From positions 6,020,501-6,084,500 of the forward strand of contig NZ_CP044543.1 in assembly GCF_008932115.1 (NCBI RefSeq): 64,000 bases of DNA, read 5' to 3'. The translations under genes were made by a program, and so were the position numbers. Under the pieces are notes generated by a model, which saw only the letters and a list, made by a program, of their open reading frames with translations, was not told where the DNA came from and searched no databases. This stretch comes from Bradyrhizobium betae (GTDB taxonomy: Bacteria > Pseudomonadota > Alphaproteobacteria > Rhizobiales > Xanthobacteraceae). This document shows positions 27,201 to 37,470 of this stretch, one piece after another (position 1 is the first letter of the stretch; each line of letters begins with the position of its first letter).

Positions 27201-30200
27201 AAGCATCCTGCTGGCGAAGGGCAGCCTCCTCGACGTGTCCAGCGGCGGTTATATCTCGCCGCAGGGCAAAGCCCGAACCGTGAGCGGCGGCGTCATGGAA
27301 GGCAAGGCGGGCAGTATCTCGCTCGCCCTTTATAGCCATGGGCAGTGGGAAGATACGCAGGGACCACACACCCCAACGACAGGCGTCGCTACTCCGGCGG
27401 TCATCAAGCTCGACGGCGTTCTGCGCGGCTACGGGTTCGAAAGCAACGGCAGCTTAAGAATCGCAGGAGTGAATACGATCCGAATCGGTGGGACTGCGAG
27501 CACCTTGCCTGAGACGCTGTTCACGGAGGGCGGCTTCGGCTCTTACACGGTCGAATCTGTTAAAGACCAGTGGTCGGGCGCGGACTCCAATGTCATCGTC
27601 TCGGCCGGTACCCTTCTCACGCTGCAGCAGCGCAACTTCGTGAGCCTCGCTGATTATACTGCGGTCCCGACTGGTACCAAGCTCGGCCAGCAGGGCGCCG
27701 CGCCGGTTGCACTGTTGCCGGACAACCAGCGCAAGGCGGTTGATTTCACGCTGAAGGCCAACAACATCCTGCTCGACAAAGGCTCGAAGATTGTCACCGA
27801 TCCCAAGGCCAGAATCACTATGGCTGCGGTGATCGCGAATCGAAACGGGCTGAAGCCAAGCGACCCACTCTGGACCGTTGCAGCGCAGTCGGTCGAATTG
27901 CTCGGCACGATCATCGATCACGGCGGATCGCTCTTCATCAATTCCAAGAAAACGCACCTTTCTTCGGAGGCGAAGGTTGACCTGTCCGGAACATTTGTCG
28001 CCAACTCGCTGTTTGGCACGGTCAACGGGCCGACGACCAGTGGCACCTACATCGCTGGCGGTACGTTCGCGGTGGAAGGCGGAAAGACCATAATCGCCTA
28101 CACTTATACTGATCCAACGGACGCCAGCAAAAACAAGTTGTACTATGGGTATGACGCTCCGGGGCAAAGCACTCTCGTGAGCGACGCCGGTGCGTTGGTC
28201 GACGTCTCCGGCGCCGCCGGAAACATCCAAATAGCCAACGCGCGCGGTGTCACGTCGACCCAATGGTCGTGGAGCGACGCCGGAACGGTGAGCGCTGATG
28301 TCGGCGGCTTCGCATGGGGCGGCAGCTTCGCGGCGGCGGGCGGCCGATATGTCGCCGGCGACGGTCCCGTAAAGATGGACTCGCGCGCCAACGGCGGTAC
28401 GATCCTGCTCGGCGGTGGGGACATCACGCTCGGGCAACACGCTAGCGACAGTCAGGGAGCGGCCTTCTTTGTCGCTGCGGATCAACTCGCGCCGTTCGAC
28501 AACGTCTACTTGTATGCAGGAAGTGCGGTAGGCGGCACACCGCTCATCTTCACGGACCTCCCTGGCAATAATTACGGCATAACGGGTGCGACGTCGGTCG
28601 GAGGCACCGCCGCGCCCGCAATCGTATGGAATACGCTGAAGATCTCCGGTGCGTTGAATTGGAATGTGGCCAACCGATTGCACATCGCGGCCGGCAGCAT
28701 CAACGCTCCGACGTCGGGCTCGGTCGATGCGACCATTTCCGCATCTTACGTCTCTCTCTCCGGCAGCGGCAACAAGCCGGTGGCCGGCGCAAGCACCTTG
28801 ACGGTGAAAGCGCAGACCATCGACCTCGAAGGGGCGCCAACGCCAACCGGTGCCAAAGCCACCGACCCTGTCCAGGGGCTCGATTTTTCTGGCTTCAGCC
28901 AGGTCAATCTGATTGCGAGTGGCGACATCCGCCTCAGCACCCTCAAGGTGCAGGACGGCCTCAAGAACGTGTCCGCTGACAACGCCGCAACAGCAGAAAA
29001 ATCGAGCTTCACCGGCAACCTCGTCACGGCCGGCGATCTCCTGTTCTCCGCCCAACGCATCTATCCGGTGACTGCCGTCACCTTCGGAATCGATACGCCC
29101 GGCAACGTCAAGTTCACTTCGCCCGCTGGCAGTGACACGACCATTCCGCTGTCGGCTGGCGGAGGCATTACGGTTCATGCCAAGACCATCGAGCAGGCGG
29201 GCAATCTGTTCGCGCCGCTCGGCACCATCACGCTTGGCAGCACCAATGCCTCGGTCTCGCCCGTCATCACCCAGTCGGTGGTGCTTTCGCCGGGAAGCCT
29301 CACCTCGGTGTCGCTGGCCGACACCATCGTTCCCTACGGCGCCACCTCCGACGGTACCGACTGGTATTACAACGCCAGCCTGAATCCGCTCTCCGCGCCT
29401 CCGTCGAAGGGCCTGATCCTGTCCGGCGGGACCGTGACGCGCTCCGACGGCTCCACGATCGACCTGCGCGGCGGCGGTGACCTCCAGGCCATTGAGTTCA
29501 TCCAGGGCAAGGGCGGATCGCGCGATGTGCTGGCGGGCCAGAACGTTTACGCGCTGGTGCCGTCGCGAAGCGATCCGATCGCGGCCTACGACATCCATTT
29601 TGCCACTGCCCGCAGCGCGGACAATGGGGCGACCATCACCGCCGGCGACAGCGTTCCTCTCGCAGGCCAGCAGATCACGATCGACGGTGGCAACGGCATT
29701 CCGGCAGGAACCTATACGCTCTATCCCGCGCACTACGCGACGCTGCCCGGCGCGATGCGCGTCACGGTCTATGCCAGCGACAACAACACCAAACATGTGA
29801 CCTCGGGCACCAAATTGCCCGACGGTACGGTGCTGGTGACCGGCAATTACACGCAGTCGACGGCGCCCGGAAAACAGTCGTCGGGTGAGACCGTGTTCGC
29901 GGTGCAGACCAGCTCGGTCTGGCAGCAATACAGCGAATACAGCTTCACCGGTGCGAACAGCTACTATTCGCAGCTCGCGGCCAAGAAAAACACCGTCGCG
30001 CCGCGGCTGCCGATGGACGCCGGCCGGCTCTCGGTCTCCGCGCTGCAGACGATCGTGCTGAACGGCATGGCGCTGACGCAGCCGGGTCGGGACAGCAGCG
30101 GCAACACCGGCCGCGGCGGCGAGCTCGACATCAGCGCGCCCAAGCTCGCGGTGGTCGGCCATGCTGAATACGTCAACAACGACGTTCCGGCCGGCTATGT

Positions 30201-33200
30201 CGGCCTTGACGTGGCCCAGCTCACAGGGTTCGAGAGCATCCTGATCGGCGGCAGTCGCAGCGATTTCGCCAACGGCACGCTGATCACGCCGACCGCATCC
30301 AACGTCGTGGTCGACACGCGGGGCGAGACCTTCAGCGCGCCGGAGATCTTGCTCGTCGCCAAGGTCGGCGAATGGCAGGAGCTCAAGCAGCAGGTGACCG
30401 TCGGATCCAATTCCGTCACGCTGGATATTCCGGTTTACGTCCCGGTCGACGGCAGCGGCACGGTGACCGTCAAGTCCGGAAGCATCATCGAAACCACGGG
30501 CGCTGTTCACAACAAGCTCGGGCGCAACTATGTCGTAGTGTCGGATGGGCAGGCGCCTGTGACCGCGGCCAGCCTCGCCGCGGCGTTGGGTGGAACGCTG
30601 TCGGGAACGGAGATCCTCGGTGCCGATCTGACGAAACTCACGGGTGCGGACAGCGCCGCGTTGCGAGCGCTGGCGTATTACGCCAATGGTGGACCGCAGC
30701 AGCCCGGCCGCGGCGCGTTGGTCGTCGCCAGCAATGACCCGACGCTGCAGATCACGGGACCGACCAAGACCGGTGGATCGACACCGGCACTCACCATCAA
30801 GTTCGCCAATGTCGGCGCCGATCAGGTCAGCGGAAGCCTGAACCTGGCGGGTGGCGACACCGGCGCGAACGGCAAGGTCGTCATCGCGGACGGCGCCAGG
30901 ATCACGACGAACACCCTGACGCTGCAAGGCACCGCGTCCAACAACGCGATCGCCCTCAACACGACCGATCTCCACGCCAGTCTGGTCAACCTGGTCGCGC
31001 CGACCATTGGCATCGGCGCCGCCAATGCGGTGGCCGGCAAGAGCCTGGTCCTTCCGGCCAACAGCGCCCGGTTCGCCGACGTGCAGACGCTGGCCCTGCG
31101 CGCGTTCGCGGGTCCGATCACGGTCTACGGCGACTTCAATTCCGGCACGCGCAACCTCACGCTCGATGCCAACGGCATCGCGCTCGGCCTCGACGGCGGC
31201 GCCGCGCAGGACGCCAGGATCAGCGCGAGCGGCACCCTTACGCTGACGAATACCGCCGGCCCGGCCTTCAGCGGCAACACGGCCGCGAACGGCAACAGCC
31301 TGCAATTCGCCGCCAAGGAGATCGATCTCGGCAGCGGCGTCGTGAACGGCGTTGCGCCTGCGACCTACATGACCATTGCGGGCTATTCCAACGTCGGTCT
31401 CACCGCAACCGACCGCGTGCTGGTCAAGGGCCCGGGCATGCTGACGCTCGGCGTCAGCAACACCGACAAGGTCGACCTCACTGTCACCACGCCAAGCGTG
31501 CTGGTGGCCGGTGCGACCGGCGCCAAATCGCAAAACTTCGCCATTACCGGTTACGCCGGCAATGTGACCATCCAGGACACCATTGTGCGCAACGGTGTCG
31601 CCGACCGGCCCGCCGACAGCACCGAGGTCGGCGGCAGCCTCCAGATCACGGCGTCGAACATCACGATTGCGAGCACGGTTCAGGCGCAGGGCGGCACCAT
31701 CACGCTGAACGCCATCGCCGGCAATCTCGAGCTGAAGTCCGGTGCCTATCTTGCGGCCGGCGGCTACAAGAAGACTCTGGTCGATGTCGACACCTACGCG
31801 CCCGGCGGCAAGATCGTGCTCAATGCCGATATCGGCACGTCGTTCCTGCCAGTGGTCCCAGGTGCGGGCCAAGTCCTGGTCGACGCCAACAGCGTCATCG
31901 ACGTGGCGCAGCCTGCAGGTGGTCTTGGTTACGGCGGCGAGATCGATGTGAACGCGCTCCGCGGCGGCGCGACGATCTCCGGCATCCTGCGCGGCGCCGG
32001 CGGTGCGGGCCTTGGCGGCCGCTTCAAGCTCGACACCAAGGACGCAGCCGATCTGACCGCGCTGGCGGACACGCTGCTCGTCGGCGGCATCACCGGCTTG
32101 ATCGACATCCACACCCGCACCGGCAATCTCGAGCTTCAGCAGGGCCACACGCTCAAGGCCAACGCCATTACGCTGACTGCCGACGACACGGCCTGGGACA
32201 GCGGCGATGCCAGCAAGCAGTTCGGCCAGGTCAAGATCCGCGGCCTGATTGATGCGACCGGCTACGGCGGCAAGACCGCCGACGGCACCGGGCAGGCCGG
32301 CGGAAAGGTCTCGCTGTACGGCGCAAATTCGGTATTCCTGGCGAGCAGCGGCGTGATCGACGCCTCGACCACGCACGCCGACGAGCGCGGCGGCGACGTC
32401 ACCATCGGCATCGGCTGGGCCGCCAAGTCGAAGATCTGGCTGCAACAGGGCACGCAGATCAACGTGTCCGGCGGCACCAAGGGCGGCCTGAGCGGCGGCA
32501 CCGTGACGTTCCGCGCGCCGCTGGACGGCAACGACGACGTCAAGATTGCCGCGATCAGCAATGTCGCCAATTCGGCCGGCACGCACGGCGCGAGCTACTA
32601 CGCCGACGGCGACAAGACGTATGACGAACTGCCCGTGCTCGATGCCACCAACAACGTCAATGATCGCTCGAGGACCAGCATCGTCGGCGCTCGCTCGGTC
32701 GCGGTGAACGGGTTCGTTGCGTTCGACACGATCGCCAGCAGCAATGGTATCGACGGATCGAAGGGCCTCGGCTGGTCCGGCACCATCGATACGGCTGGCT
32801 GGTACAAGGGAGTGGATGAGCACGGAAATCTCGTTCCGGCGACGGAGGGGACGTGGACCAACGTGAGCGGATGGCGCATTGAGAAAATCGAGGGCGGCAC
32901 GGCACTTGCGACTGTGCCGGCGCCGGTTGCCGTGAAGAACACTGCGGGTAGCACGATCGCAACCATCAGTTTCGCCGCGGGGGTAGATGTTTTCCAATTG
33001 AACCCGAGCACACCAGGGCTCGAGCAGTACTTCGGCCAGAGCAACATTCCCGTCACATTCCCGGACCCCGGTTCCGGCGGGAGACGTGCGACGGGTGTCG
33101 TGTCCTTTAGTGCTGACGGACAAGTCGCCACCGTCACGATCATTGATCCCGGCAGCGGTTATCTGACCAGAGTTCCAAGCATAACGATCGGCAACCTTGA

Positions 33201-36200
33201 CGCGCCGGCAAAGATGCAGTTCGGCCGTCCAGTCTCGACCCTCAAGGTCGTATCGGCGTCGATGTCGCTTGCGCCTGGTGCCACCGGCTATGACGGGGCA
33301 TCGTTGACTTCGGTCAGTATCGGTCAGAACGCCTCCGTTAAATTTGTACCGGTTACCGGCCAGGCCGGCACAACGTCCTTGGTCAATGGCACTCCCCAGT
33401 TTGTGCCATCCACCAACGACTATATTCCGGCGACGTCGAGTGGGGTGTTCGCCTTCGATCCAAACCAGCAAGGCAAGACTGGCGTTGCGTCCTTCACCGG
33501 CGGGGCCGGTACCGGCAAGGTCTTCTTCGGCGAAACGATCGCCGAGATCACCAAGGGCACCTGGAGCTACAACGGGCAGAGCTACGGCTTCACCAACCTG
33601 TTCACGCGCCTTGCGCCGCTGGTCAGCAGCCTCGGCGCCGACGTCGTGCATGTGCAGCCGGGCGTCGACCTCGTGAATTCGAACGGCGACATCACCGTTA
33701 GCAGCAACTGGAATCTGGCGGCCGGCGCGGTCAACCCCGGCAAGCCGTCCCCGACCACCTTCAATCCTGCTTCGGACTATATCGATTTCACCTACCGTCT
33801 CGCAACGCCCTGGGGCGGGCTCGACGCAGGCGTGCTTTCGCTGCGCGCGGCCGGAAACATCAACGTCAACGCCTCGATTTCCGACGGCTTCTTCCAGTTC
33901 GCGGATTATCTCGACGCGAGCTATGCCGGCAAGGTCAACAGCTATTTCGCTTCGAACAGCGGTCTCCGCTCGATCGATTTCGGCGCGATCTATTTGAACG
34001 ACTACGCCAGCAACACGCTTCTGATCGCGCCTTACAAGGCCGGTGACGTCGGCAACGGCATCAGCCCGACGTCGCAGGACCTCGCGACTGCCGACCTGTT
34101 CCCGCACAAATTGCTGGTCTGCACGATCGACTGCAGCCAGGCCAACATCAAGGCGGTGACGGCGCCGTCGTCATGGTCCTACATCCTGACCGCGGGCGCC
34201 GATTTATCGAGCGCCAATCCGACTGCACGGGTTTCGCTTGCGAACGACAAGGGCGACGTGATCGTCGACAAGCACGCGAGCTACGACCAGAAGCTGGTGG
34301 GAGGGTCCGTCACGGTCAACATTCCGACCATGATCCGGACAGGCACCGGCAGCATCACCGTCGCGGCCGCGCGGGATGTGGTCCTGAAGGACACCGCCGC
34401 GCCCGGGGTGATCTACGCGGCCGGCGTCAACACGGAAACCTACGCCAATCCGTACAGTTCGGGCCTCGCAGTCACTGATCCAAACGGATTCTTCGAGCCC
34501 CGCCTCATGGCGTACGGCAACGCGGCTGCCACCGCCGCGCCCGAGCTCTATTACGGACCGCCAACGGCGGCGGCCTTCCCCGAAAAGGGCGGCGACGTCG
34601 TTGTCGACGCCCAGCGAGATATCGTCGGCGGCACCAAAGTAATCTCGATCCAAGCGAAGGACGCCCAAGGCAATTTGTTAAAGGACAAGGACGGCAATCC
34701 TGTCTTGATCGACCAGAAAGTGCCGCAGTACTATCAGGCCTGGCTGCTCTCCAATTCCGGCGTGACGCCCGATGCCAACAATTCGGCATACGGTGCCGGT
34801 GTCTTCGCGCCCTCGACGCAGATCGCCTCGCAAACGGCGTGGTGGATCCAGTACGGCAGCTTCCAGCAGGGCTTCCTCAGCGCGGGTGGCAATATAAGTG
34901 TGCTCGCTGGTCACAACATGCTCGATGTGTCGGTGTCGGCCCCGACCACCGGCCGCGTCACCGGCGGCCTGTCGGCAAACAGCACACCCGTGACGCACCT
35001 CTATGGCAGCGGCAACATGATCGTGCGTGCTGGCGGCGACATCCTCGGCGGTTCGTTCTACGAGGGATCCGGCCACGCCAGCATCGTCGCGGGCGGTCAC
35101 ATCGGCCAGAACGGGTACGTCTACAAGTATGGGAGCAGCACTCTCAAGCTTCGGGACGTTCCTCAGCTTGCTGTCGACACCGGGCAGATCATGATGAGCG
35201 CCGCCGGCGCCGTCACGATAGCCGGTGTTGTCAATCCGGCTGCGCTGCACGCTCAGCAGCCGAGCAGGTCAAACCCACTCGAGATAGCGACCAATCCGGG
35301 CCAGCCGCTCTACATGGACACGTATGGCCCGGACAGCAAGGTGCGTGTGGTGGCGCAGTCGGGCGATCTCACCATCACCATCGCGCCGGCCACGATTTGG
35401 ACGAACAGCACGTTCGACAGGGCTGGAGCAGCGACCTACCCAGCGAGTTTCGAGGCTCTCGCTCTCCAGGGTGACCTGATCACGACCGGTATCGGTGATC
35501 TCATCGCGGGCACGGGAATCAAGGTGCCGGGGATCGTGTTGAGCCCGTCCGAACACGGTACGTTCGATCTGCTCGCGCAGGGCAGCGTCGATCTCACCTT
35601 CGGCTATCCGGAGAAAACGTCGGGCCCGCAACGAATCTCCCGTCCCTATATTTCGACCGGACCATCGTTGATCGATGCCGCCTTCGATCCATACCGGCCC
35701 AACAGCGGCAATGACGCATCGTCCAGCCGCGCCATCCTGGCGCACGAGAGCGACGACGCTGACGGGCTTGATACCAATGCACGAATTTACGCCGTCACCG
35801 GTGACATCACGGCAACGGGAAATTACGGCCGGCGGAACCTTGATTCTCCTGAGACTGAAGCAGTTTATCAGCACATCGAAATCAACCGCCCGGCCAGCAT
35901 CTATGCGGGGCGAGACATCTTCGACCTCAACGTCGTCGTGCAGAACATTCACGCTGCCGACGTGAGTTCGATCGTGGCCGGCGGCAACATCACCTATACC
36001 GGTTACAACAATGGCGGCGGCATCCAGGTGGCCGGACCCGGTTTCCTCGTGGTGCAGGCTGGCGGCGACATCGGTCCCTTCCTTCCGGCGGCGCACAACA
36101 ATTCGACCGAAGCCCTCGTTCAGGAAGGCATCGTATCGGTCGGCAATTCCACGCCTACAGCGGTCGGTAACTTCTTCATTCCGGGCGACACTGGCACAGG

Positions 36201-37470
36201 CGGCGGCTCAATCGGCATCTACAACCAGGCGCTGCTCGGCCCGGCCAGCAACCCGCGGCGCAACGCCGCGCTGGTGGCGGCTGCCGGCACGAAGCAGGGG
36301 GCCGATATCATCACGATGTTCGGCACCAAGTTCGGTGTCGACTACAAGGCGGTGATCGACGGCTATATCGATCCGGCCAATGCGGGCGGGGTGCCGCACA
36401 ACTATATTCCCGAGCTGCGCGCCTTCCTGACCCGGGTCGGAAAATCAGTCAGTGGTGACGATGCCAGCGTGTTCGCGGTGTTCCAGGCTCTGCCGGCCGA
36501 TCTCCAGCATGTCTTCGTCGACCAGGTGTTCTTCGCCGAGCTCAAGCAGGTCGGCATCAGCCAGTCCGCCGGCACGGCTTCGGACTCCCAGCGCGGCTAT
36601 CGCGTGATTGAGACGATGTTCCCGGCGAGCCTGGGCTACACCGAGAACGCGCTCGGCGGCGGCGCGAACGGTGCCAGCCAGCTCGTCAAGACCGGCGACA
36701 TGAATCTGCTGCATTCCACAGTTCAGACCAGGCTCGGCGGCGATATCTCGATCTTCGGTCCGGGCGGCAGCCTGATCGTCGGCTCGCTCGCCGCCGAGCC
36801 CAACAAGGCGCTGAAGCTGCGCGACATCGGCATCCTCACGCTGGGTGGCGGCGCGATCAACACCTTCACCGACGCAAACGTGCTGGTGAATTCCAGCCGC
36901 GTGCTCACGACCCAGGGCGGCGACATCCTAATGTGGAGCTCGAACGGCAATCTCGACGCGGGGCGCGGCTCCAAGACGACGCTATCGGCGCCGGCGCTAC
37001 AGGTGCTGTACGACCAGGATGATTATCAGTCGATCGATCTCGGTGGCTTCGTGACCGGCGCGGGCATCGGCACGCTCAGGGCTTCGAACGTGGCGGTCGC
37101 GTCCAATCTCTATCTTCTCGCGCCGCGCGGGACGATCGACTTCGGCACGGCCGGCGTGCAGTCCTCTGGCGATGCAGTCTTCGTCGCGCCCGTGGTCGCC
37201 AATTACGGCAACTCCTCGGTTCAGGGCTCGACGACCGGCGTTCCCACCATTTCCGTTCCCAACATCGGCGCGCTGACCGCGGGTTCGAACACGGCAGGCG
37301 CCGCGGCCAAGACTGCGGAGACACCGACTGCGGGCGGCGCCAGCAAGCCGGCCTCGATCTTCATCGTCGAAGTGATCGGTTATGGCGGCGGTGATGGTCA
37401 GGGCCAGAGCGAACAGCCGGACGACAAGAAGCAGTGCGACACGACGTCGTCCGGCGACTGCAAGCAATGA
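24250..37470 (+). CDS. Giant FhaB-type two-partner-secretion exoprotein (PdtA-like, DUF3739 type)
   Basis: 4,406 residues, the largest gene in the window. A GTG at 24250 gives an extended leader with signal core CGVSLVALSLASGFGHA; the ATG at 24316 would start just before that core. An Ala/Gln-rich helical stretch (about 50-110) precedes the TPS secretion domain (about 125-290), which has SVNIKQTQQKSILYWDTFNV and NRNGIVFGAGSQVNVH (225 onward). The next 3,700 residues are repetitive beta-helix-like sequence. YRVIETMFPASLGYTEN and MNLLHSTVQTRLGGDISIFG (about 4115-4165) mark a DUF3739-like region, and the end has FIVEVIGYGGG plus a Cys/Lys tail. It is probably exported by the TpsB at 42281 and acts at the cell surface as an adhesin. 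Parts around 26900-28900 and 32800-33480 look less GC-rich, as if passenger segments were exchanged. Confidence 0.93.
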   Translation: MPHRDIVETSQGLKPQGLKHPGMRRAFERSLLCGVSLVALSLASGFGHARNLTPGGSAVAPTAAAQQAAIQAALQSAGAASQAEASLVRAAAALAAARKLQADTAAAARAAGSSVPNGLVTGGLMPYGGTNSDPLAGIKVDPSKWTGANAPVQTTNGSNVSVNIKQTQQKSILYWDTFNVGANTTVNFQQSASDWIALNRVQDPSASPSRILGQINAMGGVYLINRNGIVFGAGSQVNVHTLIASSLDVGKLGASLSDRDAFFRDQGIANLNSFSIYDKDGGATTNLIAGDVKVERGASITGNILSDQVSLGSPGSVFLFGANVTNSGSIKVNGGEVAMVAARTIDVVPNGYSTLPESVLGKDDQGNTNKFPGREFRISQFAASYYLPDPNASPPPPVGYPRTNFYLPGTGAVVHDGVIDIGRGVLVMNGDTVKVANPTDANGRALTDSAGHLLQGVVSADTSISRNSFVLLRAATSVTMNGVISSLPVDDGAAGLTGMQSFVPTYIEATAQTNVTIGATGLISAPSAQVSLNAKVFPIANADNKLPPGLFQQGMNGVNGGNQNGVSPNSQDPQSILLAPGATIDVAGLQNVELPASYNVIAVKLQSEFADSPLQRPPYATVNADGTGVVYGQTLWIDIRNTGTRSDGTTWVGTPLADASGYVAKVPRSIYQLMTVGGSISLNTDLGTNNGAAGVKTDGSVMNVAGGSVKFLPGMVNTTRLIGSDGRIYNIAKADPNMTYVGIAGQYTVNHSRWGVTEYWSSQSQVYSSGYTEGHNAGDVSLVTVNPALLGTMYFGSTAGERQISNGQLPLQGSLSLTTPSSVQIGASASANYATQSAYTTNLSDEILSSYGLSSLSVTANDFVLSSGSTLNLAAGGSLSVKAGVIDIAGTVSAAGGSIDLTTDRIAVSGTGWFKAPTDASGKPIAANIFVEGTIDVSGRFVNDIGRTAGVDAAGPAFINGGSISMATTLDSSAVSGGYLDTTGSILLAKGSLLDVSSGGYISPQGKARTVSGGVMEGKAGSISLALYSHGQWEDTQGPHTPTTGVATPAVIKLDGVLRGYGFESNGSLRIAGVNTIRIGGTASTLPETLFTEGGFGSYTVESVKDQWSGADSNVIVSAGTLLTLQQRNFVSLADYTAVPTGTKLGQQGAAPVALLPDNQRKAVDFTLKANNILLDKGSKIVTDPKARITMAAVIANRNGLKPSDPLWTVAAQSVELLGTIIDHGGSLFINSKKTHLSSEAKVDLSGTFVANSLFGTVNGPTTSGTYIAGGTFAVEGGKTIIAYTYTDPTDASKNKLYYGYDAPGQSTLVSDAGALVDVSGAAGNIQIANARGVTSTQWSWSDAGTVSADVGGFAWGGSFAAAGGRYVAGDGPVKMDSRANGGTILLGGGDITLGQHASDSQGAAFFVAADQLAPFDNVYLYAGSAVGGTPLIFTDLPGNNYGITGATSVGGTAAPAIVWNTLKISGALNWNVANRLHIAAGSINAPTSGSVDATISASYVSLSGSGNKPVAGASTLTVKAQTIDLEGAPTPTGAKATDPVQGLDFSGFSQVNLIASGDIRLSTLKVQDGLKNVSADNAATAEKSSFTGNLVTAGDLLFSAQRIYPVTAVTFGIDTPGNVKFTSPAGSDTTIPLSAGGGITVHAKTIEQAGNLFAPLGTITLGSTNASVSPVITQSVVLSPGSLTSVSLADTIVPYGATSDGTDWYYNASLNPLSAPPSKGLILSGGTVTRSDGSTIDLRGGGDLQAIEFIQGKGGSRDVLAGQNVYALVPSRSDPIAAYDIHFATARSADNGATITAGDSVPLAGQQITIDGGNGIPAGTYTLYPAHYATLPGAMRVTVYASDNNTKHVTSGTKLPDGTVLVTGNYTQSTAPGKQSSGETVFAVQTSSVWQQYSEYSFTGANSYYSQLAAKKNTVAPRLPMDAGRLSVSALQTIVLNGMALTQPGRDSSGNTGRGGELDISAPKLAVVGHAEYVNNDVPAGYVGLDVAQLTGFESILIGGSRSDFANGTLITPTASNVVVDTRGETFSAPEILLVAKVGEWQELKQQVTVGSNSVTLDIPVYVPVDGSGTVTVKSGSIIETTGAVHNKLGRNYVVVSDGQAPVTAASLAAALGGTLSGTEILGADLTKLTGADSAALRALAYYANGGPQQPGRGALVVASNDPTLQITGPTKTGGSTPALTIKFANVGADQVSGSLNLAGGDTGANGKVVIADGARITTNTLTLQGTASNNAIALNTTDLHASLVNLVAPTIGIGAANAVAGKSLVLPANSARFADVQTLALRAFAGPITVYGDFNSGTRNLTLDANGIALGLDGGAAQDARISASGTLTLTNTAGPAFSGNTAANGNSLQFAAKEIDLGSGVVNGVAPATYMTIAGYSNVGLTATDRVLVKGPGMLTLGVSNTDKVDLTVTTPSVLVAGATGAKSQNFAITGYAGNVTIQDTIVRNGVADRPADSTEVGGSLQITASNITIASTVQAQGGTITLNAIAGNLELKSGAYLAAGGYKKTLVDVDTYAPGGKIVLNADIGTSFLPVVPGAGQVLVDANSVIDVAQPAGGLGYGGEIDVNALRGGATISGILRGAGGAGLGGRFKLDTKDAADLTALADTLLVGGITGLIDIHTRTGNLELQQGHTLKANAITLTADDTAWDSGDASKQFGQVKIRGLIDATGYGGKTADGTGQAGGKVSLYGANSVFLASSGVIDASTTHADERGGDVTIGIGWAAKSKIWLQQGTQINVSGGTKGGLSGGTVTFRAPLDGNDDVKIAAISNVANSAGTHGASYYADGDKTYDELPVLDATNNVNDRSRTSIVGARSVAVNGFVAFDTIASSNGIDGSKGLGWSGTIDTAGWYKGVDEHGNLVPATEGTWTNVSGWRIEKIEGGTALATVPAPVAVKNTAGSTIATISFAAGVDVFQLNPSTPGLEQYFGQSNIPVTFPDPGSGGRRATGVVSFSADGQVATVTIIDPGSGYLTRVPSITIGNLDAPAKMQFGRPVSTLKVVSASMSLAPGATGYDGASLTSVSIGQNASVKFVPVTGQAGTTSLVNGTPQFVPSTNDYIPATSSGVFAFDPNQQGKTGVASFTGGAGTGKVFFGETIAEITKGTWSYNGQSYGFTNLFTRLAPLVSSLGADVVHVQPGVDLVNSNGDITVSSNWNLAAGAVNPGKPSPTTFNPASDYIDFTYRLATPWGGLDAGVLSLRAAGNINVNASISDGFFQFADYLDASYAGKVNSYFASNSGLRSIDFGAIYLNDYASNTLLIAPYKAGDVGNGISPTSQDLATADLFPHKLLVCTIDCSQANIKAVTAPSSWSYILTAGADLSSANPTARVSLANDKGDVIVDKHASYDQKLVGGSVTVNIPTMIRTGTGSITVAAARDVVLKDTAAPGVIYAAGVNTETYANPYSSGLAVTDPNGFFEPRLMAYGNAAATAAPELYYGPPTAAAFPEKGGDVVVDAQRDIVGGTKVISIQAKDAQGNLLKDKDGNPVLIDQKVPQYYQAWLLSNSGVTPDANNSAYGAGVFAPSTQIASQTAWWIQYGSFQQGFLSAGGNISVLAGHNMLDVSVSAPTTGRVTGGLSANSTPVTHLYGSGNMIVRAGGDILGGSFYEGSGHASIVAGGHIGQNGYVYKYGSSTLKLRDVPQLAVDTGQIMMSAAGAVTIAGVVNPAALHAQQPSRSNPLEIATNPGQPLYMDTYGPDSKVRVVAQSGDLTITIAPATIWTNSTFDRAGAATYPASFEALALQGDLITTGIGDLIAGTGIKVPGIVLSPSEHGTFDLLAQGSVDLTFGYPEKTSGPQRISRPYISTGPSLIDAAFDPYRPNSGNDASSSRAILAHESDDADGLDTNARIYAVTGDITATGNYGRRNLDSPETEAVYQHIEINRPASIYAGRDIFDLNVVVQNIHAADVSSIVAGGNITYTGYNNGGGIQVAGPGFLVVQAGGDIGPFLPAAHNNSTEALVQEGIVSVGNSTPTAVGNFFIPGDTGTGGGSIGIYNQALLGPASNPRRNAALVAAAGTKQGADIITMFGTKFGVDYKAVIDGYIDPANAGGVPHNYIPELRAFLTRVGKSVSGDDASVFAVFQALPADLQHVFVDQVFFAELKQVGISQSAGTASDSQRGYRVIETMFPASLGYTENALGGGANGASQLVKTGDMNLLHSTVQTRLGGDISIFGPGGSLIVGSLAAEPNKALKLRDIGILTLGGGAINTFTDANVLVNSSRVLTTQGGDILMWSSNGNLDAGRGSKTTLSAPALQVLYDQDDYQSIDLGGFVTGAGIGTLRASNVAVASNLYLLAPRGTIDFGTAGVQSSGDAVFVAPVVANYGNSSVQGSTTGVPTISVPNIGALTAGSNTAGAAAKTAETPTAGGASKPASIFIVEVIGYGGGDGQGQSEQPDDKKQCDTTSSGDCKQ
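24278..24307 (+). repeat. In-frame 15-base tandem duplication in the exoprotein leader
   Basis: The unit CCAAGGTTTGAAAC occurs twice with a 15-base period and encodes QGLKP-QGLKH. An in-frame duplication between the GTG start and the ATG at 24316 weakly supports translation from the upstream GTG. Confidence 0.6.

Noticed and set aside
27454..34107. 2,217-codon open frame on the minus strand inside the giant exoprotein gene
   Set aside because: Antisense shadow. It has no recognisable domains, its translation is Arg/Asp/Gly-rich as expected from GC-rich codons read backwards, and the plus-strand gene has a full TPS architecture.
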